Assembly: GCA_963760375.1 (NCBI GenBank)
Contig: CAVXCS010000007.1
Coordinates: forward strand, 1,054,001 to 1,118,000
Direction of reading: 5' to 3'
Origin: Pelagihabitans sp963760375
GTDB taxonomy: Bacteria; Bacteroidota; Bacteroidia; Flavobacteriales; Flavobacteriaceae
Length of the DNA: 64,000 nucleotides
Positions 36,367-43,901 of this stretch are shown here, piece by piece; position 1 is the stretch's first letter, and the number at the start of each line of letters is the position of its first letter. Made by a program: the position numbers and the translations under genes. Under the pieces are notes generated by a model. The model did not search any database. It had not been told where the DNA came from and saw nothing but the letters and a program-made list of their open reading frames with translations.

Positions 36367-36390
36367 AAACCAGTGCATTTGCACTGGTTT
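36367..36390 (-). terminator. Terminator after tRNA-Leu
   Basis: AAACCAGTGC / GCACTGGTTT, a perfect 10-bp stem with a 4-base loop, with A/T runs on both sides. Lies 12 bases beyond the tRNA 3' end on the minus strand; the symmetrical tails could work in either direction. Confidence 0.8.
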
Positions 36391-36401
36391 TTATCTATCC
36401 G

Positions 36402-36485
36402 TACTCGAGGCGGGACTTGAACCCGCACGGCCTAATGGCCATTGGATTTTAAGTCCAACGTGTCTACCAGTTCCACCACTCGAGC
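36402..36485 (-). tRNA. tRNA-Leu (anticodon UAA)
   Basis: 84 nt, class II with a long variable arm. The anticodon loop reads CTTAAAA with anticodon TAA; D-arm GGTGGAACTGGTAGACACG and T-loop TTCAAGT are standard for Leu. The acceptor stem pairs GCTCGAG with CTCGAGT (one G-U pair), discriminator A. No CCA is encoded. Confidence 0.93.
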
Positions 36486-36519
36486 CAACCGGGCTGCCGA
36501 CAGCTATCGGCATGAACAA

Positions 36520-36544
36520 AAAAACGCCGACAAGCAGCGTTTTT
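36520..36544 (-). terminator. Hairpin between the two tRNA genes
   Basis: AAAAACGC / GCGTTTTT with a 9-base loop, immediately after the tRNA-Gly 3' end on the minus strand. It probably separates the two tRNA transcripts or guides 3' processing. Confidence 0.6.
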
Positions 36545-36545
36545 G

Positions 36546-36618
36546 AGCGAAAAACGGGATTCGAACCCGCGACCTCCACCTTGGCAAGGTGGCGCTCTAC
36601 CAACTGAGCTATTTTCGC
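36546..36618 (-). tRNA. tRNA-Gly (anticodon GCC)
   Basis: 73 nt. The acceptor stem is GCGAAAA / TTTTCGC, the D-arm AGCTCAGTTGGTAGAGC, the anticodon loop TTGCCAA (GCC), the T-loop TTCGAAT, and the discriminator T. All stems pair. No encoded CCA. Confidence 0.95.
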
Positions 36619-36736
36619 ATTAAAGAACTAGGCATCATCCATTGATGCGGATGCAAATTTAATACAATTTGGTAAAAGGCAAAGAAAATTATTGACAAAT
36701 GCGGTAAAAGCGTTTTGCGCCCGCAAGTGCCCCATA

Positions 36737-39362
36737 TCAGGAAGTGGCTTTCTTGTTTTTGGTGAGCATCCGCTTGATTTCATTGAGCTTCATCAGCGCT
36801 TCCACCGGGGTGAGGGTGTTGATGTCGAGGTGGGTGATCTCCTCCTTGATCTGTTCCAACAAGGGATCGTCGAGGTTGAAAAAACTGAGCTGTACCTCAT
36901 TGCCCACCGATTGCAGCTTGTCGGTAAGTTCTTCACTGGAATGCGATTTTTCCAATTTTTTGAGGATCTTGTTGGCCTTGTGGATCACCTGCTGCGGCAT
37001 GCCCGCCATTTTGGCCACATGGATCCCAAAACTGTGCTCGCTACCACCGGGCATGAGCTTCCTGAGAAAAAGCACGTCGTGCTTGAGTTCCTTGACCGAT
37101 ACGTTATAGTTCTTGATGCGGTCGAAAGTGGCGCTCATTTCATTGAGCTCGTGATAATGGGTGGCAAAGAGCGTCTTTGCCCGTGCCGGATGCTCGTGCA
37201 GGTATTCCGAGATGGCCCAGGCGATCGAAATGCCGTCGTAGGTACTGGTGCCACGGCCAATTTCATCCAACAGCACCAAACTGCGTTCGGAGAGGTTGTT
37301 GAGAATGGAGGCCGTTTCGTTCATTTCGACCATAAAGGTCGATTCGCCCATGGAGATGTTGTCGCTGGCCCCCACACGGGTGAAGATCTTGTCGACATAA
37401 CCGATCTGCGCCGATTCGGCGGGAATGAAACTGCCCATCTGCGCCAAGAGCACGATCAGGGCCGTTTGCCGTAAAATGGCCGACTTGCCGCTCATATTGG
37501 GCCCCGTGATCATGATGATTTGCTGGGCTTCCCGGTTCAGGAGCAGGTCGTTGGCGATATAGGGCTCGCCCAAGGGCAATTGTTTCTCGATCACGGGATG
37601 CCTGACCGTTCTTGATGACGATTTCGGTGGAATCGTTCATTTGGGGCGCCACATAACGGTTTTCCTTCGCCAAGTTGGGCAAACCCGCAAAGGCAATCGA
37701 GCTGCGCGATCTGTTGGGCGTTCTGTCTGCACCTCCAGTATATGTTCCTGCATCCAGACCACCAACTGGGAAAACAATTGTTGCTCCAGGCTCAGGATGC
37801 GTTCCTCCGCGCCCAAGATTTTTTCTTCGTACTCTTTCAGTTCCTCGGTGATGTAGCGTTCGGCGTTCACCAGGGTCTGTTTCCGTACCCATTCCGGGGG
37901 CACCTTGTCTTTATGGGTGTTCCTTACTTCAATGTAGTAGCCGAACACGTTGTTCGAAGCGATTTTCAAGGATGAGATACCGGTGCGGTGCATCTCCCGA
38001 TCCAACATTTTATCCAAATAATCCTTCCCTGAAAACGAAAGGCCACGAAGTTCGTCGAGCTCCCGGGAATAGCCTTCCGCTATGGTCTTGCCCTTGCCCA
38101 ATTGTACCGGGGCCTCCTCGTCGAGCATTTCCTTTATTTTGCCCCTCAGCGCATCACAGGAATGCAGTTGCACCGCGATCGACAGCAGGGCCGCATCGGT
38201 ACTTTTTTCGGTCAAGCGCCTTGATGGGCACGATGGCTTCCAGTGAATTCTTCAGTTGTACCACCTCTTTGGGGTTGATCTTGCCCGTGGCCACTTTCGA
38301 GATCAGGCGTTCAAGATCTCCGATGGGCTTGATCCAATGTTGCAATTTTTGAAGTTGCTCTTCCTTTTGAAACAGATGGGCCACGACTTGGTGACGTCTT
38401 CTTATGGTTTCCAGATTTTTTAAAGGGAGGGCCAACCAACGCCTTAACAGCCGGCCGCCCATGGGCGAGATGGTCTTGTCGATCACGCTGAGCAGGGTGA
38501 CCGCATTTTGGTTGTTCGATTGGTACAGTTCCAGATTTCGGATGGTGAAGCGATCCATCCAGATATATTCCTCCTCGGCGATGCGCCTTAAGGCATTGAT
38601 ATGGCTCAATTGGTTGTGCTGGGTCTCCGAGAGATAGTGCAGGACCACTCCCGATGCCACGATGCCCAACCGAAGATGATCCACCCCAAAGCCCTTCAAG
38701 GTCTTGGTTTTGAAATGCCGGGTCAGGGTCTCCAGCGCATAATCGTCTTGGTACACCCAGTCTTCCATGAAAAAGGTATGGAACTGCCGCCCAAAGGCTT
38801 CCAGGAAATCGGTCTTGTGCCGCTTGGAAATCAAAATTTCGTTCGGGGCGAAGTTCTGGAGCAATTTGTCGATTTGTTCCTGCGATCCCTCTGCGGTCAA
38901 AAACTCGCCGGTGGAAATATCGACCATTGAAATGCCCAAGTTTTGGTTGCCAAAATGGATGGCGCACAGAAAATTGTTCGATTTGGCCTGCAGCAGGTCA
39001 TCGTTCAGGGCCACGCCCGGGGTAACCAATTCGGTAACGCCGCGCTTTACGATGGTCTTGGTGAGCTTGGGATCCTCCAATTGGTCACAGATGGCGACGC
39101 GCAGCCCCGCCTTTACCAATTTGGGCAGATAGGTGTTCAGGGAATGGTGCGGAAATCCCGCCAATTCGGTGCGGTCCCCGCCGTTGTTGCGATGGGTGAG
39201 GATAATGCCCAATATCTTGGAGGCCTTGACCGCATCTTCCCCGAAGGTCTCATAAAAGTCACCCACGCGAAAAAGCAGCAAGGCATCAGGATACTTGGTC
39301 TTGATGGTATTGTATTGCTGCATCAAAGGTGTTACCCTCTTGTTTTTTTCCGCTTTTCCCAA
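36737..39362 (-). pseudogene. mutS: DNA mismatch repair protein MutS, broken by four indels
   Basis: About 870 codons. The N-terminal mismatch-binding domain is intact (FRVGDFYETFGEDAVKAS with the Phe-x-Glu motif), as is the lever/core to IVPIKAL. The frame then changes at about 38214, 37725, 37672 and 37605. The joined frames give a continuous MutS: LTEKSTDAALLSIAV, NAQQIAQLDCLCGFA, LAKENRYVAPQMNDSTEIV, RHPVIEKQLPLG. The C-terminal ATPase is intact (Walker A TGPNMSGKSAILRQ, Walker B LVLLDEIGRGTS, ATHYHEL). MutS finds base mismatches and small loops after replication. The start is a TTG at 39362; an in-frame stop lies just upstream. Whether the gene is truly dead depends on whether the indels are real. 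Confidence 0.9.
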
Positions 39363-39602
39363 AGTGTTTTTTTAGTCTATTTTTGCACGAGCCCTTCGGA
39401 ACGAATGTACCAATTTCTTCACGGAAATTTCAGCATTGTTGATATTTTGGGGATAAGTCGATGTGCCCCTTATCGCAAATGTCCCCAGACAAATCTTAAA
39501 CGCGCCAAGGCCATGGCATTCAGGTAGGGAACACCGGTTCGTGAGGCCGCCGACTGTGGTGCAATAGTTCCCGGACCATTGATTTTAAAAAATTGCAACG
39601 CC

Positions 39603-40133
39603 ATGAGAAAACTTAAGAATGAGGAACTGCCCCGATTGGATGTTGCGGCCTTTAAACAGGCCAAAAAATTACCTGTGACCCTCATTCTCGACGATGTGCG
39701 GAGCCTCAACAATATCGGTTCGGTATTTCGATCTGCCGATGCATTTTTGGTCGAGAAAATCTACCTCTGCGGCATTACCGCGACCCCGCCCCATAAAGAC
39801 ATCCATAAAACGGCCCTTGGCGCGACCGAAAGCGTGGCTTGGGAATATGCCCCCGATGCCGTCGACCTGGTAGCGCAACTGAAAGCAAAAGGCTATACCA
39901 CTTTGGCGGTGGAACAGGCAGAAAAGGCGATCAAGCTCAATACGTTCAATGTAGCGCGGAACAAAAAATATGCCCTGGTTTTCGGGAATGAGGTGAAGGG
40001 CGTTTCACAAGAGGTGGTCGATGCTGCCGATGGGGTCTTGGAAATACCGCAATTCGGCACCAAACATTCCCTGAACATAGCGGTGAGCGTTGGCATCGTG
40101 GTTTGGGACTTTTGGGCGAAGTGGCATCGATGA
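39603..40133 (+). CDS. TrmH/SpoU family RNA 2'-O-methyltransferase
   Basis: 176 residues from ATG 39603; the longer frame begins with TTG and is not needed. The three SpoU motifs are visible: LDDVRSLNNIGSVFRSADAF, LVFGNEVKGVSQEVVD and IPQFGTKHSLNIAVSVGIV, forming the knotted AdoMet site. It methylates a ribose in tRNA or rRNA; the exact target is not decidable. Divergent from mutS, with a TATTTTTG box at 39378-39385 in the shared 240-base region. That region holds nothing else I can support. Confidence 0.9.
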   Translation: MRKLKNEELPRLDVAAFKQAKKLPVTLILDDVRSLNNIGSVFRSADAFLVEKIYLCGITATPPHKDIHKTALGATESVAWEYAPDAVDLVAQLKAKGYTTLAVEQAEKAIKLNTFNVARNKKYALVFGNEVKGVSQEVVDAADGVLEIPQFGTKHSLNIAVSVGIVVWDFWAKWHR

Positions 40134-40153
40134 CCCCTTGTCAATGAATGGGT

Positions 40154-41299
40154 TCAATCGGCCAAACCGATGGCAAAGTCCTGGATCTGAACCAGGAGCG
40201 ATTCATAATCTTCCGCACTTTCCACAAAATCCATTTCCGAAAGATCTAGAATGATGCTGTTTTGGCCGGGATGGCTGCGGAGAAAGTCGAGATAGCCATG
40301 GTTGATCTTTTCAAGATAGTCCCTCGAAATATTCTGTTCATAGTCCCGACCCCTTTTTTTGATATTGTCGATCAAGCGGTCGGTATTTTGATAGAGGTAG
40401 ATATAGATCCTGGGTTTTTTGACTTCCCGGTACATCAGTTGGAAGAGCTTTCGATAGAGTCCGAATTCCTCTTTTTGCAGGGTGATTTGGGCAAATATCA
40501 ATGACTTGTAGATGTCGTAGTCGCTGACCATGAAGCTTTTGAAAAGATCGAATTGGGAGGTGTCATCGGTGAACTGTTGGTAGCGGTCTGCCAGGAACGA
40601 CATCTCCAAGGGAAAGGCGTACCGGCTCTGGTCTTCATAGAATTTTGGCAGAAAGGGATTGTCTGCGAAACGTTCCAACACGGCCTTCGCATTAAACTCA
40701 GCGGCCATCCTGTTGGCCAAGGTTGTTTTGCCGGCGCCGATATTGCCTTCAATAGCTATAAAACCCTGGTGTGCAAAAAGTTGCTGACGGTCTTTGAACA
40801 GTCGGAAACCCGTTTTATGCAGGGTGCCCTTGTCCTTGCATTGCTGCAAAAGGTTTCGGGTATCTTTTTGGTGAATGGGATGGTAAAACTGTGGTGCGAT
40901 ATCGGCCAGGGGTTTCAAAACGAAACGGCGCTGCTCCATTTCGGGGTGGGGTACCACAAGCTCGTCGGAATGGATGGTTTCCTTTTCGAAATAAATAATG
41001 TCGATATCGATGAGTCGAGGTTCATAACCCCTTTCCTTCCGCCGAAGCCGGCCCATATCGCGTTCGATATCCAAAAGGGTGACCAACAACTGCTTGGGGT
41101 CCAAATGGGTTTCAACGGCGATGCACAGGTTTAGAAAATCCTCCGCCTCGAAGCCCCAGGCCCCACTCTGGTATACCGGCGAGATCTTCACGATATTCCC
41201 TGCTTTTTTCTGGATCTGAAAGAGGGCGAATTGCAGGTTAGCCGGCTTGTTGCCGAGATTGCTACCAAGGGAAAGATATGCGGTTTTTGGTTCGGCCAT
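40154..41299 (-). CDS. folK: FolK (HPPK) fused to deoxynucleoside kinase
   Basis: 381 residues from ATG 41299 (the longer frame starts with TTG). The N-terminal half (to about 160) is HPPK of folate synthesis: YLSLGSNLGNK, VYQSGAWGFEAEDFLN, DIERDMGRLRRKERG, PRLIDIDIIYF. The C-terminal half (about 180-381) is a deoxynucleoside kinase: P-loop EGNIGAGKTTLANR, the ERF-like VLERFADNPFLPKFY, and the lid region KKRGRDYEQ. It thus joins pyrophosphorylation of 6-hydroxymethyl-dihydropterin with nucleoside salvage. I know this fusion from Flavobacteriia annotations; the two steps share no substrate. Convergent with the methyltransferase, stop codons 20 bases apart. Confidence 0.92.
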   Translation of the reverse strand: MAEPKTAYLSLGSNLGNKPANLQFALFQIQKKAGNIVKISPVYQSGAWGFEAEDFLNLCIAVETHLDPKQLLVTLLDIERDMGRLRRKERGYEPRLIDIDIIYFEKETIHSDELVVPHPEMEQRRFVLKPLADIAPQFYHPIHQKDTRNLLQQCKDKGTLHKTGFRLFKDRQQLFAHQGFIAIEGNIGAGKTTLANRMAAEFNAKAVLERFADNPFLPKFYEDQSRYAFPLEMSFLADRYQQFTDDTSQFDLFKSFMVSDYDIYKSLIFAQITLQKEEFGLYRKLFQLMYREVKKPRIYIYLYQNTDRLIDNIKKRGRDYEQNISRDYLEKINHGYLDFLRSHPGQNSIILDLSEMDFVESAEDYESLLVQIQDFAIGLAD

Positions 41300-41372
41300 A
41301 ATCAATCGCAAAGTAACGAAAAGTCAAGTGGAGTTCCTTATCTTTGGGGGATAATAATAGCGTAGGAAAAGA

Positions 41373-43133
41373 ATGAATTTTTTAAGAAACTTATTGGCGG
41401 CGATACTGGGCAGTCTTATAGCATTTGGCATCCTGTTCATGATGTTCATCATATTCGCGAGCCTGGTCGGGAGTATGGAGGAAACCGAAACCATTAAAAC
41501 GAATGCCGTATTGGAACTTCAAATGCAGGCACCCATCAGCGATTATGTCGGGAATACCGGTAACGACCCTTTTGGCGATATTTTCGGCACGGCACATGGC
41601 TTGGATGAAATTCTGCAGGCCATTCAGGTGGCCAAGGACGATGAATCAATCAAGGGCATCAGCATCAACAACAATTTTATGATGGCGGGATGGGCCCAGA
41701 CCCAATCGATTCGAAAGGCCCTCAAGGATTTCAAAGAAAGCGGGAAGTTCATCTTCGCCTATGCCGATTTTTACGCCCAAAAGGATTTCTATTTGGCCAG
41801 TGTGGCCGACAGTATCTTCCTAAATCCGGTGGGGGTGCTCGATTTTAAGGGCCTGTCTTCCGAAGTGCTTTTTTTTAAAGACCTACAGGAGAAAACAGGG
41901 ATAAAGATGGAAGTGATACGCCATGGAAAATATAAGAGTGCCGTAGAGCCTTTTCTTTCCAATGAAATGAGCCCTGAAAACCGGAACCAGATCCAAGCGC
42001 TCATCGGTTCGTTGTGGAATTCAATGCTGGAAGATATCTCCGAAGGGCGTGGTATTACCATTGATGACCTGAACATCATCGCCGATACGTTGGGCGGACG
42101 TTCGCCCAGCCTGGCCAAACATGCAGGATTGATCGATGGGGCCCTTTTTTATGACGAGTACGAAGACCGCTTGCGCAAGGCACTTGCGCTTGAGAAAGAC
42201 AAGGAGATCAATATCGTTTATCTCGAAGATTATTTGGCAAGGTCGAACCGGAAGGGAAACAAGACCGGAAAGGACAAAATTGCGGTCATCTTTGCCCAAG
42301 GGGAAATCCTTTATGGGGAAGGGGGCAAAGAGGTGATCGGGCAGGGCATCATCAACAGCGCGATCAGAAAGGCCATTGAGGACAAAAACGTGAAGGCCAT
42401 TGTGTTTCGCGTCGACTCCCCCGGGGGCAGTGCGCTAACCTCGGATATCATATGGAGGGAAATCGATCTGGCGAAGCAGAAAAAACCGGTGGTGGTTTCC
42501 ATGGGCAACATGGCTACATCGGGCGGGTATTATATCGCCGTGGCCGCGGACAAGATCTATGCAGAACCGACCACCATCACAGGGTCGATCGGGGTATTCG
42601 GTACCATCCCCAACATCACTGGCTTGGCCAAGGATATCGGGATCAATGCCGAACAGGTGGGCACCAATAAAAATGCGGTGGATTATTCCTTTTTTGAACC
42701 GATGACCGACAGTTTCAGGGCTACCGTACAGGAGAGCATTGAAGAGGTATACGCTACTTTTTTGGAAAGGGTGGCAAACGGGCGCGGCATTAGCGTGGCC
42801 CAGGCCGACAGCCTTGCCCAAGGGCGGGTTTGGAGCGGCGTCGATGCCCAGCGACTGGGGCTTGTTGATGAACTGGGCGGGCTGGACGATGCCATTGCCG
42901 GGGCGGCAAGCTTGGCCGACCTGGGACAATATGGCATCAAGAAATACCCCAGATATAAAACCGGATTTGAAAAATTAATGGAAGACCTGGGCGGGGCCAG
43001 TACCGAAACGAAAAACAATTTGATCAAAGAGGAGATCGGCACGGAGTTTTACGCCATTCTTAAACAGTTTCAATCGATCATGCAACAGAAAGGGGTGCAG
43101 GCCAGAATGCCGTTCGCCCTGGATATTAGATAA
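41373..43133 (+). CDS. sppA: Signal peptide peptidase SppA, 67K type
   Basis: 586 residues. An N-terminal membrane helix (LLAAILGSLIAFGILFMMF) is followed by the tandem SppA halves. The catalytic Lys lies in VIRHGKYKSAVEPFLSNEMS (first half) and the nucleophile Ser in MATSGGYYIAVAADKIYAEP (second half), as in the E. coli 67K enzyme. It degrades leftover signal peptides in the inner membrane. It precedes a queuosine-precursor transporter by 3 bases, so they are co-transcribed. Confidence 0.95.
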   Translation: MNFLRNLLAAILGSLIAFGILFMMFIIFASLVGSMEETETIKTNAVLELQMQAPISDYVGNTGNDPFGDIFGTAHGLDEILQAIQVAKDDESIKGISINNNFMMAGWAQTQSIRKALKDFKESGKFIFAYADFYAQKDFYLASVADSIFLNPVGVLDFKGLSSEVLFFKDLQEKTGIKMEVIRHGKYKSAVEPFLSNEMSPENRNQIQALIGSLWNSMLEDISEGRGITIDDLNIIADTLGGRSPSLAKHAGLIDGALFYDEYEDRLRKALALEKDKEINIVYLEDYLARSNRKGNKTGKDKIAVIFAQGEILYGEGGKEVIGQGIINSAIRKAIEDKNVKAIVFRVDSPGGSALTSDIIWREIDLAKQKKPVVVSMGNMATSGGYYIAVAADKIYAEPTTITGSIGVFGTIPNITGLAKDIGINAEQVGTNKNAVDYSFFEPMTDSFRATVQESIEEVYATFLERVANGRGISVAQADSLAQGRVWSGVDAQRLGLVDELGGLDDAIAGAASLADLGQYGIKKYPRYKTGFEKLMEDLGGASTETKNNLIKEEIGTEFYAILKQFQSIMQQKGVQARMPFALDIR

Positions 43134-43136
43134 TAG

Positions 43137-43847
43137 ATGACATTAAAGGACAAGAAATTGGCTTACCAAATCTATTTGTATTTGGGCGCCCTGTTCATTA
43201 CCTCTTTGGTGGTATCGAACCTGATATTCCAAAAATTCTTTTATTGGCACCCTTTTGGAAAGATCGAGGTATTGGGGGCCAGCCTGTTCGAGATTTCAGT
43301 GGGTGTCTTGCCCTATCCCATCACTTTTTTGATCACCGATCTTATCTCCGAGATATACGGGAGAAAGAAGGCCAACCAAATCGTGACGGCAGGTATTTTT
43401 GCGTCCTTCTTTTCGATGGGAATCATCTTGCTGGCCAAGATTTCGCCGGCCCTGCCCACTTCCCCGATCGACGATGCCACGTTCAGCAAGGTTTTCGCCC
43501 TATCACCCATAGCCGTGCTGGCCTCCATGATCGCCTATCTGTTCGCCCAATATATAGACATCGCGATCTATCATTTTTGGAAAGGGGTCACCAAAGGCAA
43601 ACACCTATGGCTACGCAACAACTTCTCCACTTTTTTGTCGCAGTTTATCGACACTTTCACCGTGGTTGGCCTGCTGTGTGTTTTTGAAGTGCTCCCATGG
43701 AACCTGTTCTACGGTTTGGTGGTCAGCGGTTTTCTTTTTAAAGTATTTATAGCGGTTCTCGACACCCCTTTCCTTTATTTGTTCGTATATATCCTTAGAA
43801 AACGATTTGGCCTTAAGGAAGGGCAAGAAATATATTTGGAAGTCTAA
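43137..43847 (+). CDS. Queuosine precursor transporter (YhhQ/VUT family)
   Basis: 236 residues, about six helices, with the family signatures GVLPYPITFLITDLISEIYG, YIDIAIYHFWKGVTKGKHLW, LRNNFSTFLSQFIDTFTVV and VVSGFLFKVFIAVLDTPFLY. YhhQ-type carriers bring in queuine-pathway bases for tRNA modification. Three bases after sppA on the same strand. Confidence 0.9.
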   Translation: MTLKDKKLAYQIYLYLGALFITSLVVSNLIFQKFFYWHPFGKIEVLGASLFEISVGVLPYPITFLITDLISEIYGRKKANQIVTAGIFASFFSMGIILLAKISPALPTSPIDDATFSKVFALSPIAVLASMIAYLFAQYIDIAIYHFWKGVTKGKHLWLRNNFSTFLSQFIDTFTVVGLLCVFEVLPWNLFYGLVVSGFLFKVFIAVLDTPFLYLFVYILRKRFGLKEGQEIYLEV

Positions 43848-43901
43848 AAAATATAACCCCATTCCGGGAGTTATACAGTACAAAAGAATCATTCAACGAA
43901 A

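Noticed and set aside
36692..37474. Long plus-strand open frame (260 codons) opposite mutS
   Set aside because: Antisense to the conserved MutS ATPase domain; the translation has no family pattern and no credible start region.
39470..39712. 80-codon minus-strand frame between mutS and the methyltransferase
   Set aside because: Overlaps the start of the well-supported SpoU gene and shows no conserved motif.
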